Shown piece after piece: positions 46,074-57,978 of a DNA stretch of 64,000 nt. Source of the stretch: Marisa cornuarietis (lineage: Eukaryota; Mollusca; Gastropoda; Architaenioglossa; Ampullariidae); NCBI GenBank assembly GCA_004794655.1, contig SMMW01000018.1:1938501-2002500 (forward strand), read 5' to 3'. Within the stretch, counting starts at the first letter, position 1. Every line of letters starts with the position of its first letter. Under the pieces are notes generated by a model that saw nothing but the letters and a program-made list of their open reading frames with translations, did no database searches and was not told the origin of the DNA. The position numbers were made by a program, and so were the translations under genes.

Positions 46074-49000
46074 TTTAAATTGTATTGCGTTTCGTACTCA
46101 TCCACACTATTTTCCTGTACATACGAAGCTCCCATCGCTACTTTAAAAAAATGTTCTTGAAGTTAATTCGCATTTTATGCTGGCACAGCTGTGACTGACC
46201 TTTCCGATAAAACCGCGAGTAATTTTTCTTCTTCTCTCCATTTTCTTCTTTATCCGGAGGACGTATAGGCACCTTGAGTTCTGCCCCCTTCTTCAAGTTG
46301 TTAAAGCTGCAGGCGTCAGCGATTTCTTCACACAGAGAGTCGCTCACCTTCAGCTCCAAGAAAATCGCCAGCTTCTTCACATTTTCAACAGTTTTCTGTG
46401 AAGAGTTAACAAAGAAAACAAGAGGTTGTAAACGCCAAGAAGAACTTTAGTAACACTTTATATGTAAGCAGTAGACAGGAAGATAAACTACGTTAGTAAG
46501 AGTACCATTGAGTACCATTTGTTCATAGTAGGGTGGAGTCGACAAAAGGGTGTCTATAAGTGCCTCATAAATATAATCGGTCTAGTTAATTTGATAATTG
46601 TGGTTCTTTCAATTGTTAGTAGTGTGAGGAAAGTTTTTAATAAATGTTGTGTCTCGAGACATAGTTTTGCGAGGACATCCCGCACTTTTATATGATATAT
46701 CCACTCGAGTTGTTTGATATAGGTTGATTCTGAAAGTTGGTCTTTAACCAGCTACTATATCTCAGCAAAGCTGCAGATCCTGTAGTAGATGTTACGAAAA
46801 AGAACGATGAGCCTAAATCATTCTTACAACACTAACTTAGCACATATCATGATTGTGCCTCTTACAGTAATACAAATACAGTTTGCAGCATAAAACTGGA
46901 GGAAATAGGAGGATTTTATTTTTTCTCATAATCCACAAAGGAAAAAAAAACGTCTACACTGAGATCACCTCCTACCGCCAGTGATTCCTAAAGGTGGAAG
47001 TAGTTCAAACGCTTTATAAATTACATGTGATTCTTTCATGATATTAAGATATTATTTGGAAATTTGTAAAGCTATATGCTGATCGCACTGGAAAGTGCTG
47101 TATGTCAAACAATTTATTTAAAGCAAATGGAGGCATGCAGCCAGTTAAAACTAACCTTTTTCATGTCTTCAAAAGATAGCGACAAGATAGGCACATCTTC
47201 GTTTTCTGATGCAAATGTCAAAACCTGTTTCAGGTGCTTGAAATAGAGGCTGTGATGACCTAGAAACAGAGTTTTTCATCACCAAGTTAATGATATCAGT
47301 CCTAGGCTCTGCTACTGCTGGATGACAAGCAAAGCTGGGGACGGGTGCACAGTTGAGCTTTAGCTGAAAAAGCAGTTAAGGTGCTTATAAAATATTATAC
47401 ATATATAATATAATTTTAATACACTAAACTAACACCCTGCTAGGGCGTGTGCACCTGGCCCCTGCTTAAACAAATGCAAACTGACGACGTAAGGGATTTA
47501 ATCACACAGCAAGGGGAAAGAAGATGTTGACTGCTTGACTAACTGCCAGACACGATGACCATAAGCTGGCTACACACTGATAACATGATGACCACAAGCT
47601 AACCACACGCTGACCAAAAGCTGACCACACATTGGCCACACAACGGTCACAAGTAGAGGAGGGAGGGGAATTGGTGTTTTACGCCGAGCGAGCACTAAGG
47701 CTACATCAGGGGAAGGTAGCCAGCCCTGTAAACAGATGACACATCTAGAGAAAAAAAACAGCGTGCCCGAGGCGAGAGCTGAACCCAGGACAGCCAACCC
47801 TCACTGTATTGGTGACAGACTCTTTGCGCCACCGGACTGCCCTCACACAAAATCGGATTCTCGACAATAAACGAATTTTTTCAAGCAGTACAGTATGTAA
47901 GCCCTGTATGAAATGAATACACTTTCTGCAGTAATGAGTAAATGTGAGCTTAACCTGTCACTCTACTGTGGAGCACTGAGAGGGAAAAAAATCTGTTGCC
48001 AGCAGAGATTCAACCGTTATTTGTTTCGGTATATATATATTTCAGAAACATGCAATCGTGAGATTATTTACACATTCGTTTGTGCAATACACACATACAC
48101 ACACGAACGCACGCACGTACGCACCCATGTCAACACATATACATCCAAACTCTTACAAACTTATAAGGAAAATGATCAAAGGAAGAGAATGAGGAGAGAT
48201 AAGGTACAAGAGGTCTGCTACAACAACTCGTTATCTCTGCTACAACTGCAACATACACACTTCAGGAGAAAAGCACAATCACTAACAGTCGCCTTCGAAG
48301 AACAGGTCACAGAAGTCCTTGAACTCCATGTCATGCACCACGCTGTCCTCGTTGCCACCGAGGTGGTGGTAGTAGGACACGCACGAGTCTTTGGGGTTGC
48401 GATACACGTGCAACACCTTCGTTCTTTTCTCCTTCATTTGTTGACATGGCAGCACGAAGAAAGGCAGGTGTGAGTTGAGGACTCGGGGAGACGGCATGGA
48501 AGTCAGTTTGTCCAGCTCGGAAGACTCAACCATGAACTGCTCCTTGGGGCGAATATCATACTCCGCCTTCCCCTGCATTAACATGGAGATCACCTCCCAC
48601 AGCCAATGAGTTCCTGAGGATGTTATTCAAACCTTTTTATATATCGTGTACCAATCTATCATCAGGTCCAATAGTCATGCAAAAAATTAACTGTTTTTGA
48701 CTTTGCGTACAATATGGAATTCGAGCACAGCGGATACTTTCTTGAAATATGAAATGATTACACTTCAAGTCTACACATGTAAGTCAATCAAACTAATATA
48801 GTTCATGCATACAGTAAAAATCTGTAGACTATGGGCAATCAGCACTAGCGTAGTCTTACAAAGTTTTAAACATTACTGAAGATAGTTGGCTAAGCAAGTA
48901 AGGTACGAAGAATCCTTGAGAATGTCTTAAATCGTAAAGCCGAATAGATGAGTTAGTATTCGTTGGCAGTAACTTAGTTCTTAAATCTTTAAGATGACAA

Positions 49001-50208
49001 CAATGAAAAAGATGCAGTTCACGATCTTGTTTGCTATGGCGACGAGGACATCTAAAATAGTGAAAGTGGGGTCGTGTCTGACTACAGCCATGATCAGTTT
49101 TTGACTCCCCAGGCACAAATGCGTTTGGGTAGGGTAGTTGCAAGCCATTTTTGGCTATTTTTTTCCAATCAATCATAACATATACCATACCGTTAGACAT
49201 AAAAGAGAACATATTATTTTTCATTCATGTAATGATCTTCCAAACGCAATAACGAACACGTTTAGTGTCAGAAAGTGAGGGATTTTTCACTAAAGTACAA
49301 TCATAGCAGCTTACTTTGTTCGGAGTATGTAATTGATGGTTCACTTTCTCTATTTGATAAGTACTCTCCGTTTCTAATTGCTTTGTTTAATTTCATTTGG
49401 TGGCTATAAACCGTGCACTATATAATACAATAACGTGTTACAAGTACTTGATATTCTGTTACTACTGAGGTGACATAGAATATGCAATATGGCAAACAAT
49501 CAGAGACAGCGACAGTATCAGGAAATTACACGATGCTAAAGTATAAAAAAACTATAAGAAGTACTTAGAAAGTGGCATCACTAACTGAATGGATCTCCTT
49601 TAATATATATATATATATATATGTTTTGTTTTGATTTATTATTCTTCAGGTGGTGAAATTTAAGAGCATTTGAGTGATGCACAAAAACAGAATCTTGCAA
49701 TTAACAATTGGAGAAGGCATAAAGCGGGCATTAGTACTTGAGTAACTCATATATCACAAACAGTCCTCAAAACTCATTCCGGTCACATATTATCTTCGCT
49801 TTGCAGCACATGTGCTGAATTATAAGATGAATGAATCGCGGTAGGTGATAATGGTTCTAAAATATGTTGAAGTTATTGCACGCTTCCGCCGTACTGATCT
49901 ACTTTAAAACAAACTTGTTTCACTATAGGCTGACATAGATCCATACTTGACAGACCACTATACACACCTGCCTTAGGATAGGCCAACACAAAGACGTCGT
50001 CATCCCGAAGCGGCATTTTGCGAAGAGCAGCAATATGAGCCTCCCAACTCTCTGAAGCACATTTTGAAGGAAACGGCCAATTCTCCAAGACGTAGGAGAG
50101 CGGTCGAGGGTCTTGACGCCAAAAGAGAAAGGTGCCACCCGGGGTATCATTTTGAGTATCAGCAGGGCTCTGGCCATCTGGAGCTGCCTCAGACGAATTG
50201 GAAGACAT
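45841..50208 (-). CDS. Cytosolic sulfotransferase S4
   Basis: Five minus-strand exons: 49968-50208, 48287-48613, 47156-47259, 46200-46395 and 45841-45950, giving 325 aa with GT-AG introns. Motifs: YPKAGTHW loop (residues 77-84), catalytic H129 (NSHLP), YRNPKDSCVSYYHHL, FEDMKK at the end of exon 3, RKGEIGDWKNYFTVAMSE with a full KTVE motif, C-terminus LQYS. Cys137 replaces the Trp of LPW seen in S1, S5 and S6. Start MSSNSSEAAPDG is shared in style with S5. Exon 1 resembles S3 while exons 4-5 are nearly identical to S5, suggesting gene conversion. A possible polyadenylation signal lies on the minus strand near 45520. Substrate unknown. Confidence 0.92.
46029..46070. repeat. (CA)n microsatellite in intron 4 of S4
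   Basis: Twenty-one CA units preceded by TC repeats at 46001-46017. The equivalent site in S5 is where the pogo-like element inserted. Confidence 0.95.
47655..47850 (-). mobile_element. tRNA-derived SINE (family 2) in intron 2 of S4
   Basis: The same element and orientation as in intron 2 of S3, with body GCTCGGCGTAAAACACC and head GGCGCAAAGAG (decayed A box). Shared insertion shows it predates the S3/S4 duplication. The A box here has decayed more than in S3. Confidence 0.75.
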
Positions 50209-52280
50209 GCCTGTATGTCTGCGGGTCCTGCTGCAGCAAAAAAGAAAGGTTTCTCTCAGGTCTCCTTGAATGTCAGTTCGACAGTTATATTGCGCTTGTT
50301 CTCTCGGCTCACCTAAATGATAAATAATTTGTATTAACTAAAGTTTACGAAACATACCAATAAAATCCAAAACCGGCTTGTAAATTATGTCTTGAAACCG
50401 CCCCCTTTTCAGCAGACACAAGCAGAAACAAAAGGGGTAACTATTTATGGGATAGAATCTCCGAAGACGACCCTCAGTCTAAGAGTGCAGTGCTGATGGG
50501 CATCAAATGCATGTGTAGCCGAGAATCCAAAATCATAACAAGTTCCCGGATGTTTTTGCTTATCGGACTCAGCGTGTCAAATCTCTGCGTTGCTTTAACA
50601 CCTGTGTCGCAATGGTGTCACATCCAGGCACGTGATCGTTCTATTAGTCTAATGCGCGTGATCCTAGAGTACCGATAGCAAAAAACACGTCATGCGATCT
50701 ACATGTTTACCTCTCGGATGTCACTTGCTTAAGTGCCGATAAAGATTGCTATACAGTCACCTCGATCATGTGACAGGCCCTCATGCCTCTCACAAACTGC
50801 GGCTGATTGCAGCAAGAAATGTATGAACTTTAACCATTGTCCCCTCTCCCAGTTAGTGACGAACGTCAACTGCTGCTCTGTGCGCGCGCCATTGTGATGG
50901 GATGTCTTGTTTCTGCTTTTCGTGCGCGTTGATGGGTGTAGAGGTGTGTTGGTAGTCGTAGTACCCTTGTTGCCTGGTCGATGCACTATTTCGTGGAATA
51001 AAGGGGTTAACGGGTTCTCATCCTTTCTCCGACATAAGTCTACAACTACAAGAGGCACAACGCGTGAACATAAGGATTATGTTAGCAGCACATCGTATCA
51101 TCATGATCATCATAGAAACAACGCCTCAGCTGGGTTACTGCTTCTGTGATTCTGAGGAAGATTTTAGAGCCAGAAGCTAGAAGAAAGACCACTCTGAAGT
51201 TACCCTTAGTAGTGTGATTACCTGAATATCTTACTTCACTCTTATTGTGGGCTAAAGAGTGGGATCGGATCTGCGCTCATAGTCCTCACCTCAAACGAAG
51301 GCAGGACGTACTCGCACGGGTTAGCAGCAGCCACCAGACATTTATTGGATACGATAGAAAATATAAGAAACTAATCATTAAATTTATACATATAGCATGT
51401 ATAGAACTCATGTTGCTCCATGGGACAGACGTCAAAGACGCACAGCGAGAGACCAGACATCAAGATTGTTGTACTTATTGAAGTCTGTCTCGCGGACCAA
51501 GGTGCCTTAACGGAGCTTGTTGCAGGATACACCCTGTACCCGTCTGAAAAGAGTAGACAGGAGCACAGAAAGTCGGGTGGGGGTTTTATGATCATGTCCT
51601 CCATCGTCTGTAGGTTGCACTGTCTCCCAATGGGAGGACCGTCTATATGTCCCTGCAACTCCCACTTTGCAACAGTTTCTTTCAATTGTCATCGTGAATG
51701 CCCCTACTATGCAAGTGTACCCTGCAACTAAAAAAGCCTTCTGCAATGACCAGAAAGCACTCCTCCTCGGCTTTACAGAAATATTAATCCATGGAAACTT
51801 CTGTATTATGGGACATTCTTCTTTCTATACTGACACATGAAGCAATCGCGAGATGTTCATCAGTTAAACCGTCAATCATACCAGAAAACTTTCATGTCGC
51901 TTTGTTTGGAGTATTGGGGAAATGGGCGCTGCTTGCAGACAAAAAAACTGGTTCCGATAAAAGTGAGATTTTTATTATTTCCCTCCCCAAGACACCGGAA
52001 CGGGTACGACCTTTATCATTATCATCCATCATTAGTATGGTGATCGTGGTCATCCTCGTCCTCGTTATCGTCATCATAAACCTAAGTTACATCAAGACGC
52101 GTATTCATAGTCTGATTATTTATTAACATTCACTATAATTCCATCTCTTTTCATCCAATTAAATCACAAGGTAAAGGTTATCATGATGCAGTTCACATTG
52201 CCACAGCATCACATCTCCACATTCTCACAAAAGCTAGTGAGCATGATGACTCCCAATGTGACCGTTACATGTAATTTTTT
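50209..52280. other. 5' flank of S4 and spacer to S5
   Basis: Homologous to 43515-45530 without the two insertions found there. Several open frames of 60-110 codons overlap on both strands and are not conserved between the two copies, so none is called. A polyadenylation-like AATAAA on the minus strand near 52115-52120 may belong to S5. Confidence 0.6.
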
Positions 52281-52281
52281 C

Positions 52282-52392
52282 CTTAAACAGTCGCACATTT
52301 CACACCAAGTATCCTCATAAAACAGTCGCACATTTCACACCAAGTATCCTCATAAAACAATCGCACATTTCACACCAAGTATCCTCATGAGA
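52282..52392. repeat. Three tandem copies of a 38-nt unit
   Basis: Unit of the form CAGTCGCACATTTCACACC followed by AAGTATCCTCATAAAA, repeated three times with one or two changes, in the 3' flank of S5. The S4 3' flank has a single copy (about 45655-45690). Confidence 0.9.
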
Positions 52393-52675
52393 AGCCCCTT
52401 AGGGTAAGGATTTCGCGTGACATGTGAGTGGCGTTATCAGTGTATACGTGACTTACTTTCATGTTTTCAGATACGTTTACAAAACCCAAAAGTAAAACAG
52501 TACCTGCATGTAATAGCTGATATCTCTATGTTTTGAATAAACAAAAAATAGAATTTAAAGCTTATAATACATCTAATCTACACAAAAATGCTCAGAACGA
52601 CAAGACTCAAACTGTGCCAAGCGATCATTTCAAATGGCTAATTTCGTGTTTTGTTGATATCTCTCAGGCCGTAGC

Positions 52676-55600
52676 TCATGAATATTGAAGAACATAAGGT
52701 AATCCTTCCATCTGTTCCTCAATGATGGCGTCCATTTTTTCACTCATGGCCACAGTGAAGTAGTTCTTCCAGTCGCCTATCTCCCCTTGAAGAATACAGT
52801 GATTCAGGTAAGGTTAGACCACATTAAAAACAATTCCCACTCACACCATCTCTCTCTCTCTTTTACTTATATATATACAGTGGAACCTCGGTTCTCGACC
52901 ATAATCCGTTCCAGAAACCTGTTCGAAAAGCGATTTGTTCGAACACCGAAACCATTTTTCCCATTACAAATAATGTAAATCGTTTTAATCCGTTCCAACA
53001 CCCTGGATGCTTACATTTTTTAACCTTTCTTACATTATTTTATGCATGAAATTGCACATTAAAATGCTGACAACACATAAAAAGCAATGTATATCTCAGA
53101 AAATGTTAAGCAAAATGGCAAAGACACAAATAACATAAACATAAATGTAACCCAGGCTAACCGTACGTTCGCGTTATCGTAATCTTCCGTACGAAAGATT
53201 ACGCTAACATGAACGTGTAAAAATAAAAAAAAAGGATAAAGAAAAGAATAATGAATAGGATTTTTTACTGAGGGGTGATCTCACGTTCAGATCTCTTTGC
53301 TACGGATGACTCGGCTACAGGATGTTCTTTTCTCTTAAAATATTTATCCAATGTCACTTGCTTCTGCCTTCTTTTTAGCACTTTTCGGAAGTGGTTCATG
53401 ACAGTGTCGTTAAAGTCATTGATGACTCTGGTGGCTGCAGCTTTATCGGGGTGGTGGAGTTCGCTAAAACACTTCGTGCACCTATATAAAATGCGAGAGC
53501 AAAACGCAGCACGTCCGCACACAACAGTTGGTCACGAAGAGAGCGCTCTACACCCGTACGCCGCTCAGCATCCCACCCTCGCGTACGCACTCACGTGTCG
53601 TACCGACGTTCGAACTCCGATTTTTGTTCGAACTACGAAGCAAGAATTTCTCGAATTTTTTGTTCGGACTCCGATTTGTTCGAATTGCGAGTCGTTCGAG
53701 AACCGAGGTTCCACTGTATATATATGTTTTGCATTTCCTACTCATCCGCACAATTTTTCTTGTAGCTCACGAAGTTACTTTAAAAAAAAACTTTGTAAAG
53801 TACATTTGTTAAGATACGTTTCGCATTTTATGCTGGCACAGCTGTGACTGACCTTTCCGATAAAACCTCGAGTAATTTTTCTTCTCTCCATTTTCTTCTT
53901 TAACTGGAGGACGCACGGGCACTTTCAGTTCTGCCCCCTTCTTCAAGTTGTTAAAGCTGCAGGCGTCGGCGATTTCTTCACACAGAGAGTCGCTCACGTC
54001 CAGCTCCAAGAAAATCGCCAGCTTTTTCACATTTTCAACAGGTTTCTGTGGAGAGGTAACAATCAAAATATTTGAGCAACAGAACAAATATTTCAGTACC
54101 TTTATCATGGTGACTGCGTGTGTCAGTAAACAGATACAGATGTGTGTACAAATCCTGCTGTTGACCAATGTCTTTTTGTCTGTGCGGACGCGTCGACAAA
54201 CGGGCGTCGACGAATTTATTTAACAATATTATTTGCAGAGAAAGAAAACAAGATTAAAAACAAGCAGCTCGTTGGGATATTCTGTTGGATCACCACGACC
54301 AGTTTCCCCTAACTTGAACCACAAGACCATGTAACTGTTCAGTTTCAGTTTTAGAAAGCCGAGTAAATGTTTACGGTTGGGTTGGTCATTGATTTTACTT
54401 ATCATTGCGCAACAACCAAGTAAATATTAACATGCGTACCTTATTACTGTAATGCTACATAGAATATTCAATACCTACATTTATCAAATGTTATTAGCAT
54501 AAAAAACGTTACACCTTGTGGTCTTTTGTACATTGGACATTTGGATCTTTTATCCATTCCCAACTTCAGATATATGTAGATTTACCACATGAAAATGATT
54601 AAAAACGTTTTGCTGATGCGTATAGTTGGTTGAGGGACGGTTTATAAGAAAGCTCTTTCTAAAATAAATCATTGCTGTAACACGATAATTAACGAAGATA
54701 TAATTTTAAATCCAAAGATTGAGTATGTTCTTATAATTGCCAAGAAAGGTAAAATGCACAAACTACATTAATCTAAAAATGTTATTCACACGGGTATGTT
54801 ATATCCTGGTCGAACATTCACTGGTGAGACACGTACCAACCTTTTTCATGTCTTCGAAAGACATTGATAGTATAGCCACATCTTTGTTCTCTAAAGCGAA
54901 TGTCAAGACTTGTTTAAGGTGCTTGAAATAGTTGCCGTGATGGCCTGGAATGAGATAATATAAATTATAATCACTAAATAAGCGACATCTGTCCTAGCCC
55001 TTTCTAGAAGCATCCAGGACTCTAAGGACGTATGTTGATAGTTTGAGTAATTTTGGCAAAGCTTTTTATATGGCAGGCTTATAAAACTGTTACATGACGG
55101 TTATAATTTCGCCAAACTTAGTCAAGCGTCGTCCGCAATTGTCCGATAAAAAAATCTTTAAGGAAGATATTTAAATAGTTGTGCTAACGAACTTTTCGAA
55201 AGATTTAGGTCACAGCCTGACATGAAGAGGAAACACAAGTGTTCTTTCGTGCGAGACGAACGCTGCTAACAAACGGTGCAAAGGTGTCAACTGTCAACAC
55301 AACTTGGTGTAGAAATTAAAATTATTCGCTACAGCAGGCAATAACTACAGGCTCCACTGCCTTGTGCTATACGGCACTAAGTGGAAAAGAAAGTGTTTAG
55401 ATAAGATTCTACCGTTTCTCCCTCTATCTATATCGTTCACACTCATCCCCATTAACTGTACCTTTATACACATCCAAACCTGAACTTATCCGTTCTTTCG
55501 CATTTCTGCACGCAAGCAAGCAGTCACACATACAGGCACCTCATAAGGACGCACCCAAGCTTTTACACATACAGACATACCAACAAGAATATAAACACCA

Positions 55601-57978
55601 AAAACATAGAAAGGAAAAGTGAGATAAAAATGAAATATACAGCAGCTACTAGAAAATGTGTGAATGGGATACTCGCTAATATCACTGTTAGTAGAAGTAA
55701 AATACATGTATCAGAAGAAAAGCACAATCCCTAACATTCGTCTTCGAAGAACAGGTCGCAGAAGTCCTTGAACTCCATGCCATGCATCACGTAGTCCTTG
55801 TTGCCACTGAGGTGGTGGTAGTAGGACACGCACGAGTCCTTGGGGTTGCGATACACGTGCACTATCTTTGTCGCTCGCTCCTTCATCTGTTGCCATGGCA
55901 GCATGAAGAAGGGTAGATGCGAGTTGAGGACTCGGGGGGACGGCATGGAGGTCAGTTTGTCCAGCTCGGTCATCTCGACCATCAGATGCTCTTTGGGGCG
56001 AGGATCATACTCCGCCTTCCCCTGCATCAGCATGGCGATCACCTCCCACAGCCAGTGAGTTCCTGCAGGTGGAGTCGTCCCAACAGGAAAGGTCGTTGGA
56101 CTTTATTTCTTTAACCAGTTGCATGTATAATTCTTTTGAAGCATCCAAATAAAGATATTTCCATATTGTATACTTTCATAATTTATTACTGCTTTAATGA
56201 CTTTTTGTTGGATTTGCTTTAAACTTATTAAATCTTCATTTATCCACAACTTCTTAATTTAATAATGGACAAACCTCAGTAAAATACCTTTCTAAAATCA
56301 TGGAACAAGGTATATTATCGAAATGAGATGATGTAGTTCCGTGAACCAGATACTTCAGAATGTTAGTTCATTATATGTACTAAAGGTATTATGTTTCATC
56401 ACTATAGGTATTACTGTTGTTTTTTTAATACTGCATTGGCATTACAAATGGTTTTCCCTCCCACGTACAAGCCGCCGGAAACTGTGTACAAAACAAAACC
56501 GTAGAAAATTAAAAACAAATACTATTACAGAACTGTGACCATATCTGATTGATACGGGTGAAGTGATATAGCTCACACTGTCTAATTATGACTAATATGC
56601 TATAATTTACATAACATTGCTATAGGGACTTATACTTTAAAACTAATTATTAAAAAAGTAGTCTAGAAAACTATCCACTATTTTATGTTAAGTTTGAAGT
56701 TCATACCCCTGTGATAAATTGCTTTCAATCCGTCGTAAACTGGTCCTTTAGATTACACCTAACACGCTCCATAATGCTTTAGAAAATTTTCCGGTGAATC
56801 ACATCACTCTTTGACCGTGTGGACTAAATTAACTGTCAGCTGAAGAGATAATTATAGGTGATGATGATTTTGAAAATGTCTCGTAATTATATGTGAGGCT
56901 TGTAAGTCTACGAAGCAGTCGCATGATTGTCTTCTGTGCGTATTTTTAGGCCAGAAAAAAATAGTCGACTATTGCAAACAATCAGAGTTGTTGAAAGACT
57001 AATTAACATATGAAGCAGATCTGCTTTTGGATATGCCTACAAACAATACTCAATACTCACGTTAGGTCAGAAAAACAGACATACCTACTTTAGGACAGGC
57101 CGACAGACAGTTGTTCTTATGACATGCCAATAGACAAATCTGTTAGGCCAAAAAAACTAACAGAAAATAGACACAGGACAGCCGTCAAATAGACACCTGC
57201 TTTAGGACAGGCTGACAAACAGATGTTCTCAGACAGGCCAATAGACAAATCTGTTAGGCACCCACTCCCCGCAAAAAAACAGACACCTTCTCTAGGACAG
57301 GTCAACAAACAGACATTCACTTTAAGTCATACATAGTTACTGTAAAGATAAGTTACAATGAGTACATGCTTTAGGTCAACTAACATTTAGACCTGCTTTA
57401 GAATAAGCCACTCTATAGACCTACTTTAGAATAAGCCTATACAGACCTGGTTTAGAAGAAGCCACTCTACAGACACTACCAACCTACTTTATGTAAGGCC
57501 ACTCTACAGACCTGCATTAGAATACGTTACTATACAGATCTGCTTTAGAATAAGCCACTCTACAGACCTGCTTTAGAATACGTTACTATACAGACCTGCT
57601 TTAGAATAAGCCACTATACAAACCTACTTTAAGTAAAGCCACTTTACACACCTGCTTTAGAATAGGCCACTATACAGACCCGCTTTAGGATAGACCAAAA
57701 TACAAACCCGGTGTTGAAAAGTCAGGATACAAACCTGCTTTAGGATAGGCTAACACAAAGATGTCGTCATGTCGGAGAGGCAATCTACGAAGTGCGGCAA
57801 TGTGAGCCTCCCAACTCTTTGAAGCTCGACAGTTTGGGGGAAGAGCCCAACCCTCTAAAATGTATGTGAAAGGTCGAGGGTCTTGACCCAGAAAGCGTAA
57901 GGTGCCAGCCGAGATGACCTCCTGAGCATCAGCCTTGACCTGGTCGCCGGAAGCCACCTCCCTCTGACTGGAAGACAT
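52676..57978 (-). CDS. Cytosolic sulfotransferase S5
   Basis: Five minus-strand exons: 57735-57978, 55736-56062, 54841-54944, 53853-54045 and 52676-52785, giving 325 aa with intact GT-AG introns. Motifs: YPKAGTHW loop, catalytic H130 (NSHLP), Trp138 in LPW, YRNPKDSCVSYYHHL, RKGEIGDWKNYFTVAMSE, C-terminus LQYS. All catalytic features are present and the gene looks functional. Intron 4 holds a pogo-like transposon (52878-53716). Intron 1 begins directly with an array of about 20 degenerate copies of the exon-1/donor junction (about 57060-57735). Exons 4-5 are almost identical to S4, whereas exon 1 is distinct. The start MSSSQREVASGD is supported by S4. Confidence 0.92.
52878..53716 (-). mobile_element. 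Non-autonomous pogo/Tigger-like DNA transposon
   Basis: Perfect 21-nt inverted terminal repeats (outer end CAGTGGAACCTCGGTTCT) lie at 52878-52898 and 53696-53716, flanked by TA on both sides as for Tc1/mariner/pogo elements. Subterminal GTTCGAA-type repeats lie inside both ends. On the minus strand 53265-53522 keeps a short C-terminal transposase piece (ATRVINDFNDTVMNHF, then QVTLDKYFKRK) resembling the tail of pogo/Tigger proteins. The catalytic DDE domain is missing. The S4 intron has an empty site, so insertion followed duplication. Confidence 0.85.
57060..57735 (-). repeat. Tandem array of exon-1 splice-donor junctions in intron 1 of S5
   Basis: Plus-strand units of about 27-30 nt such as TACAGACCTGCTTTAGAATA followed by AGCCACT. 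The true junction at 57728-57755 reads ATACAAACCTGCTTTAGGAT followed by AGGC. On the sense strand each unit therefore resembles the codons for AYPKA followed by AAGCAG|GTCTGT, a donor-like sequence. About 20 copies can be recognised; the distal part (57060-57330) has longer, more degenerate units. S3, S4 and S6 have no such array at this position. Confidence 0.85.
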
